NCBI GenBank assembly: GCA_021495925.1
Contig: JAKEKT010000105.1
Span: forward strand, 54,583-118,582
Source of the DNA: Diplodia intermedia
Taxonomy: Eukaryota > Ascomycota > Dothideomycetes > Botryosphaeriales > Botryosphaeriaceae
Direction: 5' to 3'
Length of the DNA: 64,000 bases
Part shown: in pieces, positions 21,430 through 33,093 of the stretch
Layout: each line of letters begins with the position of its first letter
How positions within the stretch are numbered: the stretch's first letter is position 1
Program-made: the position numbers and the translations under genes
The notes under the pieces: model-generated
Told to the model about the DNA's origin: nothing
What the model saw: the letters and a program-made list of their open reading frames with translations, nothing else
Database searches by the model: none

Positions 21430-23436
21430 ATGGCACCTGCAGTGCGCACTGCAACCGACGATAATGCGACGCATCGACGGCTCGCTGCTGACGATCAGCC
21501 TGCGATCCCGGGCACAGTCCACCTAGTCGACCTGGAAGGCACCATGCTGGCAAAGCACGCCGCCGGCGCCCAAGTCGACGACGTCGTGCTAGTCCCCGCG
21601 CCCTCGGATGAGTAAGCTCCTTTCCCGCCCGAGACGTGCATTGCAGCTCGCGTCCGCCAATATTCTTCGCGAACGCCGGCAGAATTTCCCCTATCTTCCT
21701 TTCTTTTCTCAGCCATTTACATACCGTGCTCCTGTTCTCAAATATAGCCATCGTGAACCCACGCTGATAACTGGCCATCCGTTCTGGCCCCCTGCGAACA
21801 GTCCCGACGACCCGCTCAACTGGAGTCCGTGTCGGAAGGCTCTCAGCTCGACATGCATGTGCGTGTACACGCTCGTGGTGGGCATCGCCTCGGCCGCTAT
21901 CTACTCGGTGCTCGAGCCCATTAGCGAGGCGACGAGCTTGACCCTGAATGACCTCAACGCCGGAACCGGCTACCTGTTCTTGCTGGCTGGCTGGGGCTGT
22001 CTGTTCTGGCAGCCCTTGGCCCTGCAGTATGGCAAGAGGCCCGTCTACCTGGCCAGCTGCCTCGGCACCATGGCCATGTGCCTGTGGGGGCCATACACCA
22101 CGTCCAACGGCCAGTGGATCGCGAGCAAGATCCTGCAGGGCTTCTTCGGCGCGCCCATAGAGAGCCTGTGTGAGATTTCTGTGACGGACATCTAGTATGT
22201 GTTTCTTTCCTACAGATTGTGCGTCGTTTTGCTGGCCCTCTCGCCTACGCACAGCATTTGCTTGTATCGAATCTTCTTGGGCTTACCCGCTCGCGCAGTT
22301 TCACACACGACAGAGGAAAATACTTGGGCCTTTATGCCCTCCTCCTCGCCGGGAGCAACTTCTTCGCCCCTATCATTGCTGGTTTCATCAACGATGGCCA
22401 GGGCTGGAAGTGGGTGCTGTACTGGTGCGCCATCTTCTGCTTTGCCGGCTTCGTCTTCCTATTCTTCTTCATGGAAGAGACAAACTATGTCCGCCATACG
22501 CCCGGCACGCCAGTCGCATCAACGCCGGATAGCAGCGAGAACGCACGCCCAGAGGCGGACGACAAAGCCATGCCATCCAGAAGCACTGGTGCCGATGTGA
22601 AGGCCAATGCCGACAGCAGCGCGTTCGAAGCCCGCCCGGGCACAGTCGCGAGCAAGCCGCGCAAAAGCTACGTCGACAAGCTGAAGCTATTCCAGCCGGC
22701 CGACCTACACAAGCCCAACGAGCTCAAGGGCATGATATACCGCCCGCTCGCCTTCTTGACCTTTCCCGTCATCTTCTACGCCGGCTTCAGTTACGGGGCA
22801 AACCTGATATGGTTCAACGTGCTCAATGCGACGGCGTCGCTAATCCTGGGCGGGACTTACGGCTTCTCGGCCTCCATGGTCGGGCTATCGTACATCAGCC
22901 CGCTCGTGGGCGTGGTCATCGCGAGCTGGTACACGGGCGTGCTAGGGGACAGGTTCGTGCTGCGTCAGGCGCGGCGGAACGGCGGGGTGCTTGAGGCCGA
23001 GCACCGGCTGTGGCTCTTCGCACCGAGCCTGCTTTTCATCCCAGGGGGCTTATTGCTTTGGGGTGTCGGTGCCAGCCAGGGCGTGCACTGGTTCGGCTGC
23101 GTCTTCGCGGCTGGCGTCATCGCGCTGACGAACACCATCGGGCTGCAGCTGAGCGTGGCGTACTGCATCGACTCGTATCGCGCGCTGAGCGGCGAGGCGG
23201 TGGTGACAGTCATATTGGTTAGGAACACGATGAGCTTCGCCATCGGGTACGGCATCACGCCTTGGGTGCAGGGTATGGGTCTGCGCAACTGCTTCATCAC
23301 GGCTGCATGCGTCGGGCTGGCACAGTGCGCGACCTTCTTGCTTATGGTCAGGTGGGGTAAGGACTTGCGGCGGAAGAGCGTCGCGAGGTATGCGAGGTAC
23401 GTCGAGGAGATGGCTAGGAGCGGCATGATTCATTGA
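21430..23436 (+). CDS. MFS transporter, drug:H+ antiporter (DHA1) type
   Basis: Three exons, 21430-21611, 21802-22194 and 22299-23436, give 570 residues. The joins restore family signatures: PSD-DPDDPLNWS across intron 1 and SVTDIY-FTHDRGKY across intron 2, both in phase 2. Twelve hydrophobic segments are expected. Seen directly are KALSSTCMCVYTLVVGIASAA, the loop GKRPVYL between helices 2 and 3, and the long hydrophilic central loop (about 290-360, Ala/Ser-rich). The N-terminal HLVDLEGTM segment is common in the fungal DHA1 subgroup of small-molecule exporters. Substrates in this subgroup are antifungals and secondary metabolites; the specific one is unknown. It follows the GT2/AT3 genes in the same direction but with a 1.9-kb gap, so a role in exporting a product of that locus is only a suggestion. 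Confidence 0.88.
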
Positions 23437-23940
23437 TGGAAAGGGGGCTGCTGTACTGTTGATTCTTGGGGCTCTTTAAAGTGGCATCCTACATCAATTT
23501 ACTCCGTTCCCTCTCAAGATGACCAACTGTGACAGCTTGAGTCTTTCCACGAAACACATTCCATCGAGGGGCGATCCCTGGCAACTTCATTGCCCCACGG
23601 GGAAGCACAGGAGGCGCGAAGCAGATGGTACCTTGCCGAAGACGCTACTGGGGGAAATCTATTAACAACCATTCAAATGTAGCATTCCTCCAGTGCCTCT
23701 ATTGACTTTAGTGTTGCATTCCACGAGCGACGGCGGATGCCATTGTCATGATTGACCGTCACACAAGGATTGTCGTGTCTGACTCGCACCAGCTCACTAG
23801 TCCCAGAGACGCAGGTCGTTTCCCGGTGGGTGTGCGCATTCTACAGCCCCTCTCGCAGCCGATGGCTAGCGCGAAGAATAGCAGAACATGGCGTAACTAT
23901 ACCTTAGCTCGTTCTTAGAGGAAAAAAAATAATACGTAGA

Positions 23941-24015
23941 TAGTTAAAGCTATCGTCCGGACGAGAATATCGAATTAAAGATTCTATATACACGTCCAGA
24001 CGATGGCTTCAACTA
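23941..24015. repeat. Imperfect inverted repeat, 23-base arms, 29-base loop
   Basis: Arms 23941-23963 and 23993-24015 are complementary at 20 of 23 positions; the three mismatches are all transitions. The loop is AT-rich. It could be the remnant of a small terminal-inverted-repeat element or a hairpin. Confidence 0.7.
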
Positions 24016-24754
24016 CCCATGACATGAGCAAAAAATTAGATCCACGCTAGCCATCGGCTGCACGAAGGAGCTGTATGAGCGGTGAATCATGCAGAATCAT
24101 AACCCGTCCCGTCCGTGCTCATCAGAGATGATGGCCGGGAGCCTAGGTATTTGGTCAGTCCGCGTCTCCGCTTTCGAGGCTGATGAATCCCTCGTCGCGG
24201 GAACACACATGTAGGTATCACTAATGTCATTTCGATCCCACGTGTATGTGCGGTGCATACGAGGTCGCCATTGACCTGCTTGTAACCCGGTAAGAGTTAG
24301 AGAATGAAAGCATCGATTTCGGGTCTATCCTTGTAGTCCACGATATTTGGCCAAGAAAACGAAAAGCAAGATCAAGCCCGCCGTTTTACGCGTTTCAGCC
24401 TCGATCTCTACGCCCAACCGGTTACACGCCACGAATAGATTAATGATTGGGCTCGGCGTGTGCGCATCCCGGCGCTTAACCAGCAAATCAACAAAACAAC
24501 GTTCCCATGGAGCTTTTATCTCCACCCCGCGCGCCACACGCGGCCGATGCTTTCCTTTTCCTCTTTACATTTCTTTTCTCTGCATCTGACTCTTCGTATT
24601 CCACAAAAGTGACCGCAGCGACACCCGAGATAGATCAACTTGTACCACGAGGCTAAATTGGTCCGAGGTTATGGGTATCTAAGACAGTCATCGTTGCGTG
24701 TCATGATGTCCGTAGGTGTAGGGGCTGGTAGCTGGGGGATGCCAGCATCGTACC

Positions 24755-24784
24755 AAAAAAAAAAAGAAGAAGAAGAAGAAGAAG
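24755..24784 (+). repeat. Simple repeat: poly-A followed by (AAG)n
   Basis: About eleven A residues run directly into about seven AAG units. Microsatellite in non-coding DNA. Confidence 0.85.
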
Positions 24785-26043
24785 ACAGCCTCCGACAAAA
24801 GCAACGTTGCAATCGATCCGGACTTCGGCCGGTCATCTTTCCCAGACAAATCCTGATTTACATGACATTGCTTTGACCCGACTTCCCTAAGTGATATCGC
24901 TTGATCATGGCATTGGCATATACATCATTGTCACGTGCGTAGTTGAAGCTTAAGCCTTAATCTTCTGGTATAAGCTTAAGTCCTACATCTTCGCCCGAGG
25001 GTTGTGCTTCAACTGCGCATGCAATAACGGTGTAGTGACTTTCGCGGGACATGAAGACGCAATATCTTCCGCAATACTCTGCTGCGACCTTGTGGCAATT
25101 GTTTTTCGGGACCGTTGTTTCACGCAGTATACGTGCATACTGAAATAGCTCGTAAACGTACCCAGCGCAATGCAACTTGCACGCAGAACAATGTTGACAA
25201 GACTGGAAGCATCCTCATGCATACTTCCCTTCCCTGCCAGCAAAGCGGTGTTTATCCACGCGCATACAAGTCCCGCACGATAAGATCCGTTCAATCCCAC
25301 ACCACTCGTAGCCTCAATGTGGAGCCATATATAAGTCTTCTGGGAAGTCTCTGTCAACTATCTGCTGTGTCCTAAGGACCATACAGAACAAAGAATCACG
25401 ATGTGAGGAGGAAAAGTCCAAGAAAGGGCAGAAGAGGTGTGGCAAGCGGTGGGAGAAGCCTCAAGTGCAGACCGGCACAAATGGGGTGGCATCAGATGTG
25501 TGGAAACCACAACTCACAGATAAGTTACGCCCCGTCTTGGGAACACGACTTCATCTACAGCCGACCGCCCGCAGTGGAAACCCGTCGCATAAAAGTGGCA
25601 GGACGGCCGACGACTCAGATATAGGCCCACTATCGTATTGCGACAAGTCAATGCAATTGGGGTCTTTTCCGGATGCATTCATGTCCAGATGGACGCTTCA
25701 GAAGACCATGCTGACCGGTGAAATCCTGTGCCATTTCACTAGCCGGAAAATGATTGCAGAAGGGGGATCGAGTGCGTAGCATCATACCGTACCATATTTA
25801 CGATGCGGTTCCGTGGGATTTTTGGCGTGTGCAGGTGATGTGCTGGATCAGTGACCTGACTACCGGCACAACTTGTTGTTTCCCGCTCTCGCGAATAAGG
25901 AGTCGCCCAATGACTTCTCTCGGCCAAGGATGCTAAAAACCCTTCAAGTTGCGCGTGTCCCATCAACAGTTGTCTTTGACTTTTGCCTTTGCTCTTTTTT
26001 CTTCCTTCTTTTCTCCTTTGACCACTGTGCCGTTTATGCAATC

Positions 26044-26702
26044 TCAAACCACATAGCGGAAATTCTGGTTCTGAATGACCCACCTCCTATTGCCATCCTT
26101 CTTGCTGTAATTCTTATTTGGCACGATTACGAAGGTCTCGCTGAAGCCTTTCTGCGGACCATCCTTCTTCTCCTCCAGCCGCACGAAACCGTTCACCACC
26201 ACCAGCAAGCTCCCCACCAGCTCCTCTGGTTGCTCTTTCTGCTGCCCACCACCCCTCTTCCCACCACCGCCCTTATTGCCTCCAACCGGCGCGGCGCCAC
26301 CGTCTATCATAGCATCTGCTTCGCCGTCCTTGGGCGGGGGCGTAGGCGGCGGATTCGGATTGAGCACCTGGGCGTCCAGGCTTTGGACCTCAAAGTAGGT
26401 GTACGCGGGCATGGCGTCGGCAAAGGCGTCCTGGAAAGCGGGACCCGAATCGTACACGTTCCCGTTCCAGGCGATGACGGGGACCGTCTTGCCGTCGGGA
26501 AGCGTCTCGGCTACCGTGTAGAAGGTGGCCAATGTGTAACGCGCCGCTTGCAGCGCCGTGTAGTAGGCGTCGGCGAAAGCTTCGGAGACTACGCACGGGG
26601 TTGGTGATGGTCGTCAGCAAGAAAACGGGGCGATAGCGACGGGAGGGACTAACCATTGGAGGCGACTTTCGTCTGGACATCGAGGGGAAGAGGGGTCACC
26701 AT
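26044..26702 (-). CDS. MTR2: mRNA export factor MTR2 (NTF2-like)
   Basis: Small NTF2-fold protein that pairs with Mex67 to carry mRNA, and large ribosomal subunits, through the nuclear pore. Exon 1 26702-26654 encodes MVTPLPLDVQTKVASN. The intron 26653-26589 (GTTAGT donor, GCGTAG acceptor, phase 1) joins to VSEAFADAYYTALQAAR in exon 26588-26044, for 197 residues. The NTF2-like body reads ARYTLATFYTV, VIAWNGNVYDSGPAFQDAF and YTYFEVQSLDAQVLN. It is then interrupted by a Pro- and Gly/Lys-rich loop (about residues 99-140), before LVGSLLVVVNGFV, the strand FSETFVIVPN and the C-terminal VIQNQNFRYVV. A low-complexity loop at this place is usual in filamentous fungi. Starting only at the internal Met would lose the first helix, so I take the spliced start. 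Confidence 0.9.
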
Positions 26703-27257
26703 TGCAGCGATGTCAGAGGAGGTGGGGGTGGGTTCGAGAGGGGACCTATCCGCGCGTTGACTGCGGCCGCCGAAAATCGAAGTGGAGCGCCGGGCATGCG
26801 TTTGGTGTCGCAGATCGAAGGGTGCACGGTAGGTAACGTGGAGAGAAAGGAAGTGGACAAAAGGCAGCAGCACGGTTGCCAAGACGGCGTCGATCGGTGG
26901 ACCCTGGCCGATGACCTCATCGCCGCCGCAAAGTGTCTCGCCGCAGATGCGCCTGGCACCGCGCTGAAACGAGCTTGATTCAACAACATCGAGTAGCACG
27001 GTAGCAATAACATCACATTAACATCCACATTAACAGCTACGTCGACCCTATATACCAGACAAAACGCACGTGGGCACTTCGACGCTCCAATGCAGGAAAA
27101 GCATATCCAAGCCTTCAGACGTGGGGTATCTAAGGAGCGTAAACCAAGAACGCTATTCATCCTCCTCATCGGTGAAAAACCGTACACATAATCTAACCCC
27201 CAGAAAAATGCGAGGAACAAAACAGGTTAGGGCATGAGCTGCCGCCGATACGCGCGG
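26703..27257. other. Intergenic region upstream of MTR2
   Basis: 555 bases between the MTR2 start and the 3' end of the C2-domain gene. No gene seen; promoter of MTR2 and terminator of the neighbour. Confidence 0.55.
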
Positions 27258-29220
27258 CTACGAATGCGGCGCGCCGGCATCAGGCGCTTCGATCGGATCC
27301 CCGTGACCCTTGTGGCCATTCGTCCCGGAACCAGGCCTGTGCACCAGGCCCTTGAGGTGTTGCGCCTTGGCTTGCTGCTGAGCACGCGCCTGGTGGCCGA
27401 AGGCATGTAGCACATGGTCATCTCTGACCCGCGCGTGGTGGCTCTGCACCGCCTCCTCCAACTCATCTTCGTCGGAGCTACTGAGGCTGCTGCTATCATT
27501 ATCGCTGTCGCTGAGCTGATGGTAGACAATCTGGTCTCCCTCACGGGCCTTGAGGTCGCGCTGCTCCTGTTTCATGCGCGCCATCTTCTCCGCATCGGCC
27601 TGGCAATCCAACGTGACGACCCTGAGGCCAGGCAGGCGAGACTCCATGAAAGACTTGAGCTGGGGCAGGAGCTTGGCATTGGGCCGGTAAGTCCCCGAAT
27701 CGTTGTCAATAACCAATTCGTAGTGCTTCGGATCCCTGGGTGGCTCGTCTACAGGAGGACCGCCGGAAATGTCGTCTGGTGGATGCGTTGGGTTGTTCCC
27801 GCTCCTTTCACGGCGGTGGGACCAATGATGCTGTTGCCCTTCAGCCTCATCCCTATGGTCCAACTCCGGCTCGTCCGCCCTGTGGTGTGGGTGCTTGAGG
27901 CGCCTGATGAAGAATTCGCCGCTGAAGGCGATATACACCGATACGTCGCTGTGCATGGTATGCTTGCTCAGCATGTCGATGCCGAACTCCTTTCCCGTCT
28001 CTGTGAATCGCCACAGGGCGTCCTGGCCGACGTTAGCGCGAGAACTCTGCCCTTCTGCGAAGTCGGCTTACCAAGGTCACGACGTAGGTAAAAATGCGGC
28101 CGCCTTGGTCGTAGTGCACAAGATCAAGGAACTTCACCGTTTGCTCGACGCACGGTTCGTCGAACTTGCCCCACGACGTGCTCTTATCGAAATTGTAGAC
28201 CCTCGCATGTTGGTGGTGCAGCGCTTTCGACAGGAGGAAGCCTCGCACGCCATGTGCCGTATACATGGACCGTACAAAGGGCTTGAACTCAACGTAGCGA
28301 TGGTACAGCTCGGGAGGGACCGGGCCCCGTAGCTGGATCTCGTTTGCCTGGAAGCTGCGCGCCGGGTTAGTTCAGGACTTCCGAAAGAGGCTGGCCGGGG
28401 CTTACTTGTATCTGTGGATCTTGTTGCCGTGCCTGTCATACTTGGTCGGGTTGTTGGCTTCGTCGTCGCCGGCGCTGTCGGTGCGATTCACGATACGGCC
28501 CAGCAGAGGCGAGTTGTGCCTGTACCAGAATAGCGGGCCAAGCGTGTACGCTCTGCCGCCCTCGTTGTACGGGTCTTGGGTCCTACCAATCATCTCGATG
28601 CTGACCACGATCTCGGCGCCCATGTGCTCAGCCTTGTTCACTGCGACAGCAGCCGCGCGTAAGGCGTAGGCGCGCTTGCTGGCCAGGCGCTTCCTGAGCT
28701 TGTACGTCTGCTGATGGATGCCCTCCCAGTCCTCTGACAGTTGGGGCACGTTGATGTGGACGTTGCCCAAGCGGTCGTCGTGGTCGGCAGGGTCCTCGTC
28801 GTACAGACGGGCCTTGAGCTTGAAGCCTGACGCGGGCACATTGGCAACGATCCATTCCCACTCGAACTCGGGCTCGGTTGAGCGGTGCACCGTGGGCGAA
28901 CGCATGCGCAGCGGCGGATCCTCCTTGTGGCGCGGGGGTAGCGCCGTATTCAACTGCGCGAGCACGTAGGGGTCGGAGGACATGGTGTTGATGTCGGCGA
29001 TGGGCAAGTGGGTGGCGCGGTGAAAGGTAAACTTGAGGGTAAAGCCGGGCGTCGCGTGCGGAATGGGCGTGTCGCTGAAGCCGCCTGGAGGCGGGGTTTC
29101 CTCGTGGCTCGCGCCCTCGTCCTGCGCGGAGTTCTCATGGCCGGAGGGAGCGCCAGCAGCGCCATCGTCGTCCAAAGCGTCAGGACCGTGGCCGGTCTCG
29201 TTGGAGAGTGGTACTGTCAT
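27258..29220 (-). CDS. Fungal C2-domain protein of unknown function
   Basis: Three exons, 29220-28406, 28354-28072 and 28022-27258, give 620 residues. The start is at MTVPLSNETG rather than the in-frame Met 33 codons upstream, because the extra segment is low complexity. Residues 1-50 are acidic and disordered. About 55-190 form a C2 fold: FTLKFTFHRATHLPIADI, MSSDPYVLAQL, the Asp-rich loop DEDPADHDDRLG, then VHINVPQL. Several Asp residues in the loops could bind calcium. The middle part has YHRYVEFKPFVRSMYTAHG and a conserved-looking FLDLVHYDQGGRIFTY. The C-terminal 170 residues are His-, Asp- and Ser-rich (SDSDNDSSSLSSSDEDE) and probably disordered. C2 domains tether proteins to phospholipid membranes, but I know no specific role for this architecture. 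Introns have GTAAGC donors and both joins keep the frame. Confidence 0.8.
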
Positions 29221-31153
29221 AGTCGGGCAGCGGCGGGTGGGCGCGAGGGAAGGGAAGAAGAGTGTGCTCGGGAGGGCTGGGTGGTGGGGGAGGGCGTAGT
29301 TAAATCCTGGGCGGCGCAATCACAGAGGAGCAGCTGGGCCCGGCGGCCAGGCTGCGCCGCTACGGGGAGTCGGCGCATTCCATGCCTGCTGCCCTATCCG
29401 CGCCAAGAAAGCCAAGCCTCGATCTACGCCGGCTAAGCCTTTGTCTAGCGCCTGCTCGCGCTGGCTCGCCGGTGTCTCCTCGTCCTCCCGGCTGCCGTCG
29501 CGCGCGAAATGCTTGGGTTTGATGAGGCGCTTCACAGGACGCTGACGGCGCTGACGGGCGCCAAGGAGGCGGCCGTCATGCTCCTTGCTCGGGGCGAGGC
29601 AGGTCTTGCCTTGGTTTGGCAGCTGTGCCCTGTCATTCGGACCGCTATCATCTCCCGTTTCTTCCGTGCGTGCCGGCCTCCCGTGCTAGGTCCGCTCCGC
29701 CGCTCTCGTACCTACGGATCATAACTGCTGCGATGCGCGGATTCCGGGGTCGCATGTCCGCGCGCGCCATTGCCAGCCCACAAGCCACAGCGCTCTGTCT
29801 TCTGCACGGCCAGCTCAGCCCCTCTCTTCAGCCGTGCCGCGCCACGCTCTCCACGTAGTACGACGTGCGCATGCGCACGCGCCCGTGCCGGCCGCACCGC
29901 TCGACAGCGGCCACCTGCCGCCTACCCGTTGCACTCCCGCCCGCAGTTTGCCCTCGGACGATTCATCGGGACGGTAGCCGGCGTCAACGGCAACTGCGAC
30001 GCGTTTCTTCCGCAATGACGTCGCTGGGCTTTGTAAGGCGGACCCTGCTGCTGGTCCTTGGCAAAGCTTAGCTAGCTTAGTCAGCGCGCCAGGCAGCACC
30101 GCTGTTCGCCATTCCTGCAGGATCCCAGCTCGCGTGCGCAAATGCCGGAGCACCATGAGGTAATAGCCAGGACCCTGGCGTGGATGTAAGTTTTCTCGCT
30201 CTCGGTCCTTTCCGCCCAGACCTACGGCCCAAGCCACCGTGCTCTCGAGCCAGCATCATGCGCCGCCTGTTCTTCACGGCTACCCCGTCGATTGAGCAGA
30301 CAGACACCGACAGATTCCGATCGGCCGTGGCGAGCTATGATGCATTTAGGGCCAGCACCAACTCAATCGCGGCAGCGATACCTAGGGTTGAAAGAGACCT
30401 GCACACCGCAAACTTGCTTAAGGTCAATGCGCATGGACAAGCGCGCTCTCAGCCGCACCAACAGCCCCACTTTCACATGCCATCACGCTCTTGGGTGAGC
30501 ATCGCGAACTGCAAACCATCGCGGACAGGTGGGTCGATCTTCGCGCCTGCTGAGATATGCAACTTTCCAGGTCAGCTACTGATCTAGGCAGATTGGTGAT
30601 GGATAACGTGACGTGACTGTGAGGGTCGTGGTATGAGCCATGAGGATCTGACTGGGCGCTTGAAAATGCGACATATCGAACCGCCTGATGCGTATGGACA
30701 TCACTCGAGACTTCTCGCTAGAATCATAGCCCCGTACGCTGCGTCAGCAACAGCTGATGCATGCAACGGATGCGAAAATAACAGTATTCGAGCAACACGC
30801 TCAAGGCGAGAGCCCGGAGAACGTACCTTGCAACGCGTGCACACCGGGATGGATATATTTTCTCCAAAGCTGCTTTTGCGCGATGCCCAAAGTAGGCAAG
30901 TGTGACCTGGTCTCCTCAGAGAAGGATAAATGCGGGGTGTTGAGCGGACCCCGCGAACCTGAGCCGCGTCAGGATAGGGGATGTACTAGTTCTTTGATCA
31001 TGCTAGTCATTCTGCTCTAAAATATATATGCATCTAGCGATACCAATGAAAGCACTCATAACGGCATATTGCAGCAGTCAGTCCCAGCGGTCAGTCCCAT
31101 ACGAAAGGGCTCGCCTTTCCGTAGGTAACATCCGATGCCGGCAAGCAGTCAGC
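29221..31153. other. Gene-free interval, C2-gene promoter to MFS 3' end
   Basis: 1.9 kb. The first part is GC-rich with chance open frames (for example 29509-29724). The part after 30.6 kb is more balanced and ends in AT-rich DNA near 31020, likely the 3' flank of the MFS gene. No recognisable gene or RNA. Confidence 0.5.
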
Positions 31154-33093
31154 TCAAACCGTGTACCTGAAGAACGTCGCACCGTCGCCCTTCTCCCTCT
31201 CGCGGGTCTTCTCGTCCTCGGTATACTCCTCCGGTCTCTTGTGCTCGGCATCGCGGCGCGAATTCTCCTTGCGCAGATAGAGGGTCATGAAGGTGCTGAG
31301 AATGGCGCTCATGGTGATGAAGCCGATGAGAGTACCGTGGCCGGTGTGGTAGTGGGGCGCGTCCGTCGAACGGTATATGTACGAGGCTACAGCACCTCCC
31401 AAATTGCCAAAACCCACGTGCATCGCAATGCCGATACCCCGCTTTGTCGATCCACCGATGTTGTTACCATTCCACGCCACGCCCTGAGGCACGTTGGGGT
31501 AGATGCCGGATGCAGCGAAGAACACACCGGCGTACTTGACCGAGTTGTTCTTGCTGGCGATGAGCATGATGAAGCCCACCAGGCTACAGGTTCTTCGTCA
31601 GCCAGCGTAGGAATGAAACGCGCGCGCAAGGGGCAGAGGGCGCTCGGCAGGTGTAACTTACGCCACAAGGCAGAAGCCAATCATGAACACACCCCTCGCC
31701 TTCATCCGGTCAGCCAGGAAGCCACCGCCAATACAAAAGACGCAGGCTACGACGTAAGGAGGAACCTGCGTTTCGTCAGCGATCTTGTTGCGGAAGCGGT
31801 GCCGGCCTAGGCTATTCCGACAACCAAAGCAGTGAGTACCTACGGTCATGAGTTGTGCAACGTTCTCGGTGTAACCCAATCCCTTGACAATCGTGGGCAT
31901 GAACAGGGAGATGGAGTACAGCGGGGTGTAAATGCCAATCGTGATGAACATGTGGACCCAGATCTTCCAGTCCTGGAGGGCGTGCCAAAAATACTTCACG
32001 TGGAATTCATCGGCAAGAGAGCTGCGATCGAGTTTCAGGCGCCTGGTGACTTCGCGCTTCTCGCTCTCATCGAGGAACTTTGCTGTTTCGGGATAGTCGT
32101 GCATGACGAAGAAGGCCGTAATAGCTGCAGTGTACCACGATCAGCGGTGTTTACGGACTGAAGGGGGTTGCCGGATGTTGCGCGCACCAATTATGAAGGT
32201 GAGGATTCCCTCTAGGATGAAGATCCAAGCCCAGCCTGCTCTGCCACCAACGCCGTCCATCTCAGCAATGCCGCGGGCCAAGAGACCTCCAAAGGCACCG
32301 GCGGCGGTTGCTGCAGAGAAGAAGACAGCCATGCGCAGGCCGCACTCGTGCCTGCGGTACCACATGGTAATGCTATGTGCCATCAGTTGGGTGGTTGTCT
32401 CAAGTGGAGGAGAGACAAACTAGAAAGTGACCCCAGGGAACAGGCCACCCTCGGCGAGACCGAGCGCGGCACGGGCGACCATCAGACCAGCGTAGCTCTC
32501 CACCAAACCCATGAGGGTAGTGCAGACGCTCCATGCGAGCATGATGATCGGGATCCACAAGGCGGGACGAGTCCGCTTCATCATCATGTTGGACGGAACC
32601 TCAGCAGCGACGTAAAAAGGAAAGAAGATGGCGAGGGCATTCTGGTCGTGTTGTCAGCGGACGGTCCGGAAGACGTGAGGATGGATCATACGTTGTAGTC
32701 AAGCCCACCCATTCCCAGATCCGTCTCAAGGCCCGCCAGGCGTGCGTTGCCAATGTTGGTACCTAAGCCAAGATGTGAGCTTCTCCGAAGCAAGCTAGCG
32801 CACGTTGGCGGCGAGGCTACTCACGGTCGAGGAAACTCAGGCTTTGCGCCAGTTGCGTCAGCGGTTGCGGTCGAACAGGTAGCGTGCGGCGGTGGAACTC
32901 ACAGGTAGAGCAGGGCCAGGAAAGGAATCAGGCGGACATCCATCTTCCTCAACAGGCGCTTGGTGGCCTTGACGCTGTAGCCGACATTGTGGCGGGGCTC
33001 GTCGACGTTCTCGATTCTCTCCTCGGAGGCCTTTTCCTGCAAGATGCTGTTGCTAGACACTGACTGGTCCGACGTTACCGGGTCCATGGCCAT
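31154..33093 (-). CDS. MFS permease, anion:cation symporter family (Dal5/Tna1 type)
   Basis: Eight exons by my reading: 33093-32903, 32841-32825 (17 bases), 32762-32692, 32641-32421, 32372-32188, 32124-31844, 31765-31662 and 31583-31154, giving 499 residues. Every join keeps frame and restores family sequence. Examples are LLYL-LSFLDR-TNIGNARLAGLE across the tiny exon, PGVTF-YITMWYRR, and LTFII-AITAFFVMHDYPETA. Twelve membrane segments are expected, and the RRHECGLR loop between helices 4 and 5 is characteristic. The hydrophilic N-terminus (about 48 residues) and the C-terminal ENSRRDAEHKRPEEYTEDEK tail are cytosolic. Members import allantoate, nicotinate, biotin, pantothenate or similar organic anions with protons. 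The substrate cannot be assigned. The very intron-rich structure is typical of the family in filamentous fungi. Confidence 0.9.

Larger units (their letters stand above)
23437..26043. other. Gene-free interval with an inverted repeat and simple repeats
   Basis: 2.6 kb. Base composition is more AT-rich than the neighbouring genes. It contains an imperfect inverted repeat (23941-24015) and a poly-A/AAG tract (24755-24784). The largest open frame, 25357-24983 on the minus strand, shows no recognisable domain and has no supporting splice or context signal. A repeat relic is possible, but I cannot name it. Confidence 0.5.

Noticed and set aside
24983..25357. 124-codon minus-strand frame
   Set aside because: No recognisable domain, no splice or start context, and isolated in a gene-free interval.
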